Below are positions 53,571 to 61,211 of a DNA stretch of 61,404 nucleotides, in pieces. The notes under the pieces were generated by a model. The model saw only the letters and a list, made by a program, of their open reading frames with translations. It did not search any database and was not told the origin of the DNA. Source of the stretch: Microbacteriaceae bacterium (lineage in GTDB: Bacteria; Actinomycetota; Actinomycetes; Actinomycetales; Microbacteriaceae); NCBI GenBank assembly GCA_014378715.1, contig JACMNE010000128.1:1-61404 (forward strand), written 5' to 3'. A program made the position numbers and the translations under genes. The stretch's first letter is position 1; every line of letters begins with the position of its first letter.

Positions 53571-54449
53571 GTGACTCTTCGACACAGCCTCCTCGCGCTC
53601 GTCGTCGTCGTCATCTGGGGTCTGAATTTCGTGGTGATCGACGAGGGGCTGAAGGGCGTGCCGCCGCTCGTCTTCCTCGCGATGCGGTTCACCCTCGTGG
53701 TCATCCCGGCGATCTTCTTCGTGCGCCCGCCAACGATCGGCTGGCGGAATGTGCTGCTGATCGGGAGCTTCCTGAGCTTCGGGCAATTCGTGCTGCTGTA
53801 CATCGCGCTCGCGATCGGTATGCCGGCCGGACTCGCGTCGCTCGTGCTGCAGACGCAGGTGGTGCTGTCGGTCATCGTCTCCGCGCTGATCCTGAAGGAG
53901 AGCCCGTCGCGCAGGCAGGTAGTCGGGATTGTGATCGGCATGGCCGGCCTCGGTGTTGTCATATTCGGTCACGGAAACGAGGCGCCGTGGCTGCCGCTGG
54001 TCGTCACACTGCTCGCTGCGCTGTCCTGGGCGGTCGGCAACGTGCTGAGCCGCCGGGCCAAGTCGACGTCGAGCCTGTCGCTAGTGGTGTGGTCGGGGGC
54101 AATCGTCCCGATCCCGAGCCTGGCGCTGGCGCTGCTGTTCGACGGGCCGACCGTCGTCGGCGAGAGCCTGGCGAACCTCTCCGTCATCGCGATCCTCAGC
54201 ACCGTGTACACGGCCGTCGGGGCCTCGCTCGTCGGTTACGGCATCTGGAACTTTCTCCTGTCGAGGTACCCGACGAGTGCCGTGGTGCCGTTCACCCTGC
54301 TCATCCCGATCATCGGCATCATCACCGCGTGGCTCGTTCAGGGCGAGGTGCCCACTCTCACGCAGCTCGTCGGCGGTGCGATCATGATCGCGGGGCTCTC
54401 CGCCGCTGTTGTGCAGCGGTCGTTCCGGCCGCGCGGCCGGTCCGACTGA
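53571..54449 (+). CDS. EamA/DMT-family transporter
   Basis: 292 residues with ten membrane helices in two EamA repeats: IWGLNFVVIDEGLKGVPPL opens repeat 1 and ALSWAVGNVLSRRA opens repeat 2. It is a small-metabolite exporter (amino acids or nucleosides in studied cases). I chose GTG 53571 with GAGAGG 9 bases before. GTG 53565 is also open. It is preceded by an inverted pair of the octamer AGCGGATG (53503 and 53533). Confidence 0.9.
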   Translation: MTLRHSLLALVVVVIWGLNFVVIDEGLKGVPPLVFLAMRFTLVVIPAIFFVRPPTIGWRNVLLIGSFLSFGQFVLLYIALAIGMPAGLASLVLQTQVVLSVIVSALILKESPSRRQVVGIVIGMAGLGVVIFGHGNEAPWLPLVVTLLAALSWAVGNVLSRRAKSTSSLSLVVWSGAIVPIPSLALALLFDGPTVVGESLANLSVIAILSTVYTAVGASLVGYGIWNFLLSRYPTSAVVPFTLLIPIIGIITAWLVQGEVPTLTQLVGGAIMIAGLSAAVVQRSFRPRGRSD

Positions 54450-54510
54450 CGGGGCGGCGGCGCGCACCGGAGCTCCCCGCGGTGGGCCGCCGACGCGCAC
54501 CGGCGCGCGC

Positions 54511-55569
54511 TCAGCCGCGCCGCCGGGCGGGGTCCAGCCAGTAGTTGCTGAAGCCGGCATCCTCGGGGTTCACGTTCGTGCCGGGGGCGACGATCGCGTC
54601 AATTCGGTCGAGCACCTCCGTGTCGAGCACCACCGACGCGGCGCCGAGCTGCGTCTCGAGCTGCTCCATCGTGCGAGGTCCAATGATCGCGCTCGTCACC
54701 GCGGGGTGCCGGAGCACGAAGGCGATGGCGAGGTGCACGAGCGGGATTCCTGCCTCGTCGGCCACGGCGCCGAGCGCGTCTGCCGCGTCGAGCTTCGCGG
54801 CGATCGCCGGCTTGGAGAGGTCGTAGTGGCCGGGGTTGCGGTCGCTGCGGTGGGTGGACGGGAGCTCCGCGCCGTGCCGGAATCTGCCGCTCAGCCAGCC
54901 GCCGGCGAGCGGGCTCCAGACGAGGGTGCCGAGGCCGTGCCGCTGGGTGGTCGGCAGCAGGTCGGCCTCGATGCCGCGGGTGAGGATCGAGTACGGCGGC
55001 TGCTCCGACACGAACCTGGCCAGATGGTTCTGCCGGGCCGACCACTGCGCCTCGACGACCTGCGAGGGCTGGAAGGTCGACGAACCGATGTAGCGCACCT
55101 TGCCCGCCGTGACGAGGTCGGTGAGGGCTCCGAGGCTCTCCTCGATGTCGGAGTGCTCGTCGGGCCGGTGCATCTGGTACAGGTCGATGTGGTCGGTGCC
55201 GAGGCGGCGCAGGGAGTCCTCGACCGAGCGGATGATCCACCGACGAGAGCCACCGCGATAGTTGGGCTTCTGCTTCATGCCGTTGAAGAACTTTGTCGCG
55301 AGCACGATGTCGTCGCGACGCCCGGACTGGGCGATCGCCTGCCCGACGATTTCCTCCGACTCCCCGAAGGAGTAGATGTCGGCGGTGTCGATGAAGTTGA
55401 TGCCCGAGTCGATCGCGTGGCGGATGATGCGGATCGACTCCGAATGGTCCCGGTTGCCCCAGTCGCCGAACATCATCGTGCCGAGGCACAGTCGGCTCAC
55501 CTCCACCCCCGTGCGGCCGAGGTGAGACGTGGGCTGGGTGGCGGGCTGGGCGGTCGATGACGTCGTCAT
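54511..55569 (-). CDS. Aldo/keto reductase
   Basis: 352 residues. LGRTGVEVSRLCLGTMMFGDWG opens the barrel (about residues 18-40). The tetrad is D and Y in FIDTADIYSFGESEEIVG, K in ATKFFNG and H in LYQMHRPD. C-terminal VTSAIIGPRTMEQLETQL binds NADPH. Tas/YghZ-like subgroup. I chose ATG 55569. GTG 55578 is three codons earlier. TAGGGT seven bases upstream suggests a leaderless start. Confidence 0.92.
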   Translation of the reverse strand: MTTSSTAQPATQPTSHLGRTGVEVSRLCLGTMMFGDWGNRDHSESIRIIRHAIDSGINFIDTADIYSFGESEEIVGQAIAQSGRRDDIVLATKFFNGMKQKPNYRGGSRRWIIRSVEDSLRRLGTDHIDLYQMHRPDEHSDIEESLGALTDLVTAGKVRYIGSSTFQPSQVVEAQWSARQNHLARFVSEQPPYSILTRGIEADLLPTTQRHGLGTLVWSPLAGGWLSGRFRHGAELPSTHRSDRNPGHYDLSKPAIAAKLDAADALGAVADEAGIPLVHLAIAFVLRHPAVTSAIIGPRTMEQLETQLGAASVVLDTEVLDRIDAIVAPGTNVNPEDAGFSNYWLDPARRRG

Positions 55570-55666
55570 GCCAGTCACCCTATGCGCCGGCTCACATTTC
55601 TAGCGGATTCACAGTTACCGTAGAGGTAGCACTTCCGACCGGAGGGGCTGATTCGAAGGAGCCCCC

Positions 55667-56020
55667 ATGTCAGACGCCTCGAGCATTCCTCCCTATGCGG
55701 CACCGGCCCCGGTCGCACCCGGCGGGGAGAACCCCGCCAAGACCCTCGGAATCGTCGCGCTCGTGCTGGCGATCTTCCTCAACATCGTCGGCGCGATCGT
55801 CGGAATCGTCGCACTGCGCAAGTCGAAGAAGGCCGGATTCCCCAACGGACCGGCTCTCGCGGCGATCATCGTCGGCTTCGTCCTCTTCCTCGTCTTCGTC
55901 ACCTTCACGGTCGTCGCCGTCATCGCTGTCTTCGCGACCACCGGTCAGATCGCCGCGGCCTGCGAGGGAGCCTCCGGCCAGACCATCACCATCGGCGGCC
56001 AGCCGTTCGTCTGCCCGTAA
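55667..56020 (+). CDS. DUF4190-type small membrane protein
   Basis: 117 residues. A Pro-rich N-terminus (IPPYAAPAPVAPGG) precedes two helices, TLGIVALVLAIFLNIVGAIVGIVAL and a second of about 30 residues (AAIIVGFVLFLVFVTFTVVAV), with KSKKAG between, the DUF4190 layout. The C-terminal part lies outside with two Cys (ACEGASG and FVCP) that could form a disulfide. Function unknown. Confidence 0.85.
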   Translation: MSDASSIPPYAAPAPVAPGGENPAKTLGIVALVLAIFLNIVGAIVGIVALRKSKKAGFPNGPALAAIIVGFVLFLVFVTFTVVAVIAVFATTGQIAAACEGASGQTITIGGQPFVCP

Positions 56021-56023
56021 CCC

Positions 56024-56800
56024 TCACGCCGGAATCCCCCGAGGCAGCCGCGTCCCCCGCAGGAACCTCCTCCTCAGGAGCGAGCGTTCCGCGAGGGTCC
56101 ACGCGGTCGTCACCGTGAGGTACAGCGTGGCCGCGAGCGGCACCATCGCCGCGAAGGCCACGGTGAGGAAGGGCAGCCAGCTGAGGGACGCGGCCACCCG
56201 CGCCAGGGGGACGGGTGCCAGAGGGGCGGGCGCCACATCCGCTTGCCAGCGCCGTGCGACCCGCCTGGTGACCGCCGCGGTCGCCGCCATCACCGCGAGC
56301 AGCACCAGGAACACCGCCACGGCGGGCCAGGCCTCGCCGCCAGCCAGCATGTGCGAGAGCGACGAGCCGAGCGGCACCCCCGCGAGCGTTTCGCCCAGCA
56401 GCGGGTTCGGCTGCCCGTCGATGCTGTCCCGCAGGAACAGCGCGTAGACGAGCGAGAGCACCGGCGCCTGCGCGAGCACCGGCAGAAGTCCGGCGACCGG
56501 CGACGTCTTCTCCCGCCGGTACAGCTCGAGGGTCTTCTCCTGCAGCCGCGTCGGATTCTTCTTGTACCTCGCCTGCAGCACGGCGAGTTGAGGCGCGAGT
56601 CGGCGGCGGGCGAACTCGGCGCGCACCTGCGAGACACCGACCGGGATCAGGAACGTGCGCACGATCACCGTGAGCGCCACGATCGCGAGGGCGGCGCTCG
56701 CGGTGCCGCCGAACGGCGTGATGAGGGTTGTGATGACCCCCAGGAAAGCGGATGCTGCGTCGAGCAGCCCCGCGATGAGAGGTACAGAAAACGGGTCCAT
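56024..56800 (-). CDS. YidC/Oxa1 membrane insertase paralogue
   Basis: 258 residues. The insertase core is visible: VRTFLIPVGVSQVRAEFARRRLAPQLAVLQARYKK (about residues 47-81), including the hydrophilic-groove Arg in helix 1 (IVRTFLIP), then PVAGLLPVLAQAPVLSLVYALF. It has five helices and no large periplasmic domain, as in Gram-positive YidC2. It is unlikely to be the main YidC (which sits near rnpA in most genomes). Its partner genes are DUF6412 and DUF3054, in the same direction. ATG 56800. Confidence 0.88.
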   Translation of the reverse strand: MDPFSVPLIAGLLDAASAFLGVITTLITPFGGTASAALAIVALTVIVRTFLIPVGVSQVRAEFARRRLAPQLAVLQARYKKNPTRLQEKTLELYRREKTSPVAGLLPVLAQAPVLSLVYALFLRDSIDGQPNPLLGETLAGVPLGSSLSHMLAGGEAWPAVAVFLVLLAVMAATAAVTRRVARRWQADVAPAPLAPVPLARVAASLSWLPFLTVAFAAMVPLAATLYLTVTTAWTLAERSLLRRRFLRGTRLPRGIPA

Positions 56801-56892
56801 GGCATGTCCTTGCCGTCGAAGGGGAGGTGGGGGCCGTGCGGCCACGCAGGGCCACTCGACTCCGGTCCGGCGACACCGGACGGGTCGGGAGG

Positions 56893-57231
56893 CTACGCGG
56901 CCAGGGGCCCCGACGGGGCGCGCGTGCGGGGGCGGCCCGCAGTCGACGGGTGCTGCGGCGCGGGCGCGACGGAGAGCGCTTCGCGGTGGGCGTGCGCCCT
57001 CCGGCCGACAACGATCTCCAGACGGCCGGGCACGGATGCGGCGCTGCGCACCGCCACGGACGTGACGGCGATGGCCGCGATGGCCAGGGCCGCGAGCCCC
57101 GCGATGACGAGGGCGTGGTCGCCCTGCGCCACGGTGAGCGCCAGGAACAGCGCAGTCACGACCGTGACGAGCCGTTCGTGGGCGAAGCGCATGACCATGA
57201 CGCTACCGCCTCTCAAGACCTCGGCGCTCAT
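56893..57231 (-). CDS. DUF6412 family protein
   Basis: 112 residues. Two membrane helices (LVTVVTALFLALTVAQGD and ALVIAGLAALAIAAIAVTSVAV) followed by a cytosolic tail that ends Pro/Arg-rich. The family is found beside the second YidC of actinobacteria, as here. The start ATG 57231 overlaps the DUF3054 stop by ATGA. Inner starts at MVMRFAH would also be possible. A role as insertase partner is inferred from position. Confidence 0.75.
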   Translation of the reverse strand: MSAEVLRGGSVMVMRFAHERLVTVVTALFLALTVAQGDHALVIAGLAALAIAAIAVTSVAVRSAASVPGRLEIVVGRRAHAHREALSVAPAPQHPSTAGRPRTRAPSGPLAA

Positions 57232-57641
57232 TTGCGGTACTTGTCGTCCACGACCCTGGGCCGCGCCCGCCCGAACAGGGCATCGAGGATCCAGGCGACC
57301 CCGCGCCAGCCGAGCAGGAACGCGCCCAGCGAGATGAACGTGATGAACATGAACCGGGAGTCAGTCGGGTCGCCCGATGCGACCCGCAGTGCGAGGCCGA
57401 TGACCACGGTCGACACCCAGACGGCGATCCCCTGCCACATCACCCGGCGGGGTGCCCGCCAGACACGGCCGCCGAGCCAGCCGACGATGATGCCGGCGAC
57501 GAACGGTCCGCCCTGGGCGAGATCCTCGATGAGCGAGACGCCACGGGTCTCGCGGCCCGCATAGATGAAGAGAAGCACGACGGTGACATCGATGAGGAAG
57601 TACCCCGTCGCCAGGGCGGCGCGAGCCCGCTTCGTTGCCAT
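57228..57641 (-). CDS. DUF3054 family membrane protein
   Basis: 137 residues with four helices: FLIDVTVVLLFIYAGRETRG, then GGPFVAGIIVGWLGGRVWRAPRRV, IAVWVSTVVIGLALRVASGD and FMFITFISLGAFLLGWRGVAW. It ends with a charged tail. It is coupled by ATGA to DUF6412. Paralogue of the gene at 42654-43001 (both with GPFxAGxxxGWL and LLGWR). Function unknown. TACGCT six bases before ATG predicts a leaderless start. Confidence 0.88.
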   Translation of the reverse strand: MATKRARAALATGYFLIDVTVVLLFIYAGRETRGVSLIEDLAQGGPFVAGIIVGWLGGRVWRAPRRVMWQGIAVWVSTVVIGLALRVASGDPTDSRFMFITFISLGAFLLGWRGVAWILDALFGRARPRVVDDKYRK

Positions 57642-57647
57642 GTCGAC

Positions 57648-57653
57648 AGCGTA
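57648..57653 (-). promoter_or_regulatory. -10 element (TACGCT) for the DUF3054-DUF6412-yidC unit
   Basis: On the minus strand TACGCT, six bases (GTCGAC), then ATG 57641. No ribosome site. Confidence 0.45.
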
Positions 57654-57736
57654 GGACCAAACGGCGGGCGATTCCTGCGGGCGACGAAAGGGCGACGCCC
57701 CCACCCGGCAGCCCCGCGACGGCGCGCGCGTGCCGT

Positions 57737-58273
57737 TCACACTCGCGGCGGTTGACTGCGGGGCCCCGACTGCGCCGACCCGACGGACGAGCCGGCGAGG
57801 ATGCCCTCGATCTGGCCCATCGCGAGGGTCATCCCCTCCTCCATGCCCATCTCCTCGAGCTGGGCGAGGTGAGCGGTGTCCGTGAACCTCGACACCGTCG
57901 TCATCCTGGTGCCGGTCGCGGTCGCCTCGAAGGTGACAACGGCGCGGATCGGGTCGATCGAGGTGTCGCGCTCGCCGTCGTCCTTCGCGAACCCGTCGGT
58001 GAACTCCAGCCGGCGCGGGGCATCGACGGCGGTGATGTCCCACCAGCCGCGCGACGTCTCGCCCTCGGGCCCAGTCATGTAGTACGTCGAGTCCGAGCCG
58101 ACCTCGAGGCGGTGCCTCTCGAAGGTCGCCGGCCAGGTCGGCGGTCCCCACCAGCGTTCGAGCTGGCGCGGGTCCTCCCAGACCTGCCACACCCGTTCGA
58201 CCGGGGCGTCGAATTCGGCGACCATGGTGAGCGTCGCGTTCACGGGGTCCTTCACCGAGCTGATGGTGGCCAT
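57737..58273 (-). CDS. SRPBCC/AHSA1-family protein
   Basis: 178 residues. AHSA1-like marks: FDAPVERVWQVWEDPRQLERWWGPPTWPATF (about residues 20-50), where VWxxxxDPxxLxxWWGP is diagnostic, then MTVSRF-type strand MTTVSRFTD. It is a ligand-binding START-like fold. It is coupled to the ArsR gene by TGATG, a pair seen in many actinobacteria where the SRPBCC protein may sense or bind the effector. The C-terminus is poorly structured (SSVGSAQSGPRSQ). Confidence 0.92.
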   Translation of the reverse strand: MATISSVKDPVNATLTMVAEFDAPVERVWQVWEDPRQLERWWGPPTWPATFERHRLEVGSDSTYYMTGPEGETSRGWWDITAVDAPRRLEFTDGFAKDDGERDTSIDPIRAVVTFEATATGTRMTTVSRFTDTAHLAQLEEMGMEEGMTLAMGQIEGILAGSSVGSAQSGPRSQPPRV

Positions 58274-58635
58274 CAGAATCTCCCTTTCGCTTCGTCCGCG
58301 AGGATGTCCTCCGCGAGAATCTCCTCGATGCGGATCATCCGCTTCTCCCACAGCACCTCGAAGGTGTGGAGCAGGTCGGCGGCTCTCTGGATTGTCGAGT
58401 GGTTCACATGCACCACCTGCTCGCGCCCATGCCGCACCTTGTGCACGAGCGACGCGCGCTCGAGCACCGCGACCTGTTTCTGCACCGCGGCGAAACTCAC
58501 CGCATAGCGCTGCGCGAGAGAGGATATGGATTGCTCACGCTCGATGACCCGGCCGACGATGTCACGACGAGTGGCGTCGGCCAGGGCGTGGAAGATGAGA
58601 TCCTTCTCCGCCTCGGAGGCTTTATGTACAACCAT
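58273..58635 (-). CDS. ArsR-family transcriptional regulator
   Basis: 120 residues from ATG 58635. The HTH is IFHALADATRRDIVGRVIERE and SISSLAQRYAVSFAAVQKQVAVLERASLV (about residues 12-62), followed by a wing VRHGREQVVHVN. It has no Cys pair, so it is not a metal sensor. I chose 58635 over 58647, since it has a TAATGT 8 bases before, matching a leaderless start, and gives the family's usual MVV opening. The operator covers that start, so it is autorepressed. Confidence 0.93.
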   Translation of the reverse strand: MVVHKASEAEKDLIFHALADATRRDIVGRVIEREQSISSLAQRYAVSFAAVQKQVAVLERASLVHKVRHGREQVVHVNHSTIQRAADLLHTFEVLWEKRMIRIEEILAEDILADEAKGRF

Positions 58636-58646
58636 TTGGTTGCACA
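58625..58646. promoter_or_regulatory. ArsR operator over the start codon
   Basis: TGTACAACCATTTGGTTGCACA, an inverted repeat (CAACCA/TGGTTG, extended TGTACAACC/GGTTGCACA). It includes the ATG and the likely transcription start, so binding would block its own gene. Close to CAACCA-N-TGGTTG sites known for SRPBCC-linked ArsR regulators (recalled). Confidence 0.75.
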
Positions 58647-58668
58647 TTACACCCAGGACAGGCTCAGA

Positions 58669-59490
58669 TCAACGGGCCTGGAAGAATTCGCGCAGCACCG
58701 GTGCGAGCACGGTCTCGTCCACGTTGTGATCCTGGCCCGGCACGGTGATCCTGGTGGCAGCAGGCACGATTCCCAGCAGAGCAGATGACGCCTCCCCCGC
58801 CCATTCCGGACTCGCCCCGCCATCGAGCACCAGCGTCGGCACCGCGATCCGCGACAGCCGGTCGGGCGCAGCCCCGTCGCCGCTGAGCGCGAGGTCGTAG
58901 GGCAGGGTGTGCGCGATGGCAACCATGCCAGACCAGAACGGGGCGTTGGCGATGCCGTCGATGGCCTGGGGCGGTATCCCGACCAGACGCATGAAGACCC
59001 GGGCAGCGGTGTCGGGGTCCCCGGCCGTCACCGCGGCGCGGATCGCGTCGCCGGTGGCTCCCGAGCGATCTTCCTCGGTCATTCCCGATGTGTACGGAGG
59101 CTCGTAGGCTGCGACGCGGGCGATCGGCAGTCCGCGGGCGGCACCCTCGAGGGCGACGATCGCGCCGGAGGAGTGCCCGTAGACGCCCACCGGCGACCCT
59201 CCCTCCGCGGCGAGGGCGACGACGGCTGCGAGGTCGGCGACGTCCTGGCCGACGGCGCGCCCGTTGTCCCGCTCGCCCAGGATCGCCGAGGCGGCCCCGC
59301 TCTCTCCGCGGCCGCGCCGGTCGTAGCGCCAGACGGTGAAGTCGGACTCGAGCCGCCTGGCCAAAGGCACGGCGGACTGCCGGGTGTTGAAGGCACCCCC
59401 GACGAGGACCAGGGGCGGACCCGACCCCGCCCACTCGACGGCGATGGTGGTCCCGTCGGCGGATTCCACCCTGGTCACGGTCTCGGTCAT
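58669..59490 (-). CDS. Alpha/beta hydrolase
   Basis: 273 residues. GxSxG nucleophile elbow G-H-S107-S-G in VGVYGHSSGAIV. The oxyanion HG-like strand is VLVGGAFNTRQSA. The catalytic Asp is probably in VPTLVLDGGASPEW and the His in GQDHNVDE near residue 255. N-terminal DGTTIAVEWAGSGPP is typical of the homoserine-acetyltransferase/haloperoxidase-like group. The substrate is unknown. It follows the ArsR gene's start by 22 bases on the same strand, so it lies upstream of it in transcription. Confidence 0.92.
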   Translation of the reverse strand: MTETVTRVESADGTTIAVEWAGSGPPLVLVGGAFNTRQSAVPLARRLESDFTVWRYDRRGRGESGAASAILGERDNGRAVGQDVADLAAVVALAAEGGSPVGVYGHSSGAIVALEGAARGLPIARVAAYEPPYTSGMTEEDRSGATGDAIRAAVTAGDPDTAARVFMRLVGIPPQAIDGIANAPFWSGMVAIAHTLPYDLALSGDGAAPDRLSRIAVPTLVLDGGASPEWAGEASSALLGIVPAATRITVPGQDHNVDETVLAPVLREFFQAR

Positions 59491-59533
59491 GCCCCTATTC
59501 GATCGCGCGCGGGCGTCCGCCGCAAGATCCGCC

Positions 59534-60586
59534 CTAGTCGAGCTCGTCCGTCACGCGGATGAGCACCTTGCCGACGGTGTCGGCCTCGACCGCGGCATGG
59601 GCTGCTGCGGTATCAGTGAGCTCGAACCAGTGCAGCGGCAGCCCGACATCCGCTCCCACCGGCAGGGCGCCATCGGCGAGGGCCTGCGTGATGTCCGCCG
59701 CGGCCGCCTCGATCTCCGCCTGGCCGACCGTGTACAGCAGCAGGAACTGATAGCGGATATTGAGGCTGAAGTGAGTGCGCACGTCGAGGGTGAGCTCGTC
59801 GCCGCCGTTGTTCGCGTAGACGGCGATCGAGGCACGATTGCGCACGACCCGCACGTTGAGCTCCGCGTTCTGCGTTGGCGACACCTCGACGACGAGGTCG
59901 ACGCCGTCGGGCGCGATGGCGCGGATCTCGGTCGCGGCGTCTGAGGTGCGGTAATTCACCACATGGTGGGCGCCGGCGGCGGTCGCGAGGGCGGCCTTCT
60001 CGGGTCCGCTCACGGTGGTGATGACGGTGGCGCCGGCCCAGCGGGCGAGCTGGATCGCGGCGTGGCCGACGGCCCCGGCACCCCCGGCGACCAGCACGAC
60101 CCTGCCGTCGAGGGCGCCGGGTGACAGGCGGGAGGGGCCGTCCTCCGAGACCGTGAGGGCGCGGTGGGCGGTGATCGCGGGGACTCCCAGGCTCGCGCCG
60201 ATGTCGAAGCCCACATCCGCTGCCAGGGGGAACACCCGCTCGGCGGGGAGCACAGCGTACTCCTGCGCGGTGCCGCCGTCGGTGCGCTGGTGTGCAGCGA
60301 GGGCGAGCCAGACGCGGTCGCCGGGCGCGACGTTCGTGACCTCCTCGCCGATGGCGTCGATGATGCCGGCGCCGTCCTGGTTAGGCACGACCTCGTCGAC
60401 GTTTTCGCCCGGACGCGCGCCGCGGCGGGACTTCCAGTCGGTGGGGTTCACCCCGGAGACGGCGATCCGCACGCGCACCTCACCGGCGCCGGGATCGGCG
60501 ATCTCGCGCTCGACGAGGCGGAGCACGGAGGGCTCGCCGGTCTCGCTGTAGACGACGGCGCGGGCGGTGGGGATGCTGGGTGTCAT
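59534..60586 (-). CDS. Zinc-independent NADPH:quinone reductase (MDR superfamily)
   Basis: 350 residues. GEVRVRIAVSGVNPTDWKSRRG (about residues 35-56) is the QOR N-terminal opening. The NADPH site is VVLVAGGAGAVGHAAIQLA, of AGAGAVG type. No zinc Cys. It ends ADTVGKVLIRV, as in zeta-crystallin-like enzymes. I chose ATG 60586. No ribosome site is obvious, and upstream frame is nonsense. It is one of two MDR quinone reductases in the window. Confidence 0.92.
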   Translation of the reverse strand: MTPSIPTARAVVYSETGEPSVLRLVEREIADPGAGEVRVRIAVSGVNPTDWKSRRGARPGENVDEVVPNQDGAGIIDAIGEEVTNVAPGDRVWLALAAHQRTDGGTAQEYAVLPAERVFPLAADVGFDIGASLGVPAITAHRALTVSEDGPSRLSPGALDGRVVLVAGGAGAVGHAAIQLARWAGATVITTVSGPEKAALATAAGAHHVVNYRTSDAATEIRAIAPDGVDLVVEVSPTQNAELNVRVVRNRASIAVYANNGGDELTLDVRTHFSLNIRYQFLLLYTVGQAEIEAAAADITQALADGALPVGADVGLPLHWFELTDTAAAHAAVEADTVGKVLIRVTDELD

Positions 60587-60695
60587 GTCGGAGAGAACAC
60601 GCGCCTGTGACAAATGCTTCCCATTCCTGTCCGGCAGCGGATGTCGGGCGTACAGTCGGCGTAGGGAAGGCTCATCGGGCACCACCGTCGTCGTT

Positions 60696-61208
60696 GTGGG
60701 CGACCACGCGCCGCGGATCATCGAGGCCCTGGACCTGTTCCCGAACGTGCGCGGCGCGCGGTTCGCCGACCATCCGGACCGGGCACTGCGCGGCTGGATC
60801 GCCCGCGGGCAGTCTGCGTACCTGGTGCACGACCGGGATCCGCTCGAGCACGTCGCCGCCGCCTGGGTGGAGTTCTTCGACGACCAGTCCACGATCGGAA
60901 TCCTCGACCTCGAGGTCGACAGGGCCGTCGACGCGTTCGGGACCGGAGAGGTGAGCATGCCCGACTACTACGTGGTCGTCGACCCGGCATCGCTGCCGCC
61001 CACCTGGAAGCACTGGTGGCTCGGGGTGCTGCCGCAGGCCGCTCCGACCCGGGTCATCCCCTGGGAGACAGACGGGGGCACACCCCTCGCCGGACTGCTG
61101 CGGGGCCTGCCCACGAGTCGGATGTGGCCGGAGCCCGAGCCATGGCTGCGGCGGGTGGCCCGTTCGGTGCCCGACCGGATCTGGCTGGACGGCCCCGCCG
61201 CCGGCTGA
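60696..61208 (+). CDS. Hypothetical protein
   Basis: 170 residues from GTG 60696. VGDHAPRIIEALDLFPNVRG, ADHPDRALRGWIARGQSAYLVHDRD, then a WVEFFDDQSTIGILDLEVDRAV strand pair and LPPTWKHWWLGVL. No family that I recognise. It is likely cytosolic, acidic and Trp-rich at the end. An earlier ATG would read through a stretch rich in Arg. GGAAGG 27 bases upstream is too far to fix the start, which remains uncertain. Confidence 0.65.
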   Translation: MGDHAPRIIEALDLFPNVRGARFADHPDRALRGWIARGQSAYLVHDRDPLEHVAAAWVEFFDDQSTIGILDLEVDRAVDAFGTGEVSMPDYYVVVDPASLPPTWKHWWLGVLPQAAPTRVIPWETDGGTPLAGLLRGLPTSRMWPEPEPWLRRVARSVPDRIWLDGPAAG

Positions 61209-61211
61209 ACG

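Larger units (their letters stand above)
942..60643. repeat. Dispersed octamer AGCGGATG (at least 30 copies)
   Basis: Counted by eye. Plus strand starts: 942, 7123, 17879, 21404, 23125, 25481, 31480, 33499, 37269, 42854, 45996, 48097, 51771, 53533, 56747, 60636. Complement CATCCGCT starts: 2623, 4965, 14208, 24719, 32187, 33925, 39225, 46660, 51876, 53091, 53503, 56237, 59647, 60214. Many continue as TCG (AGCGGATGTCG). Composition at 70% G+C predicts about two. It lies within genes in several frames and also between genes. Confidence 0.8.
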
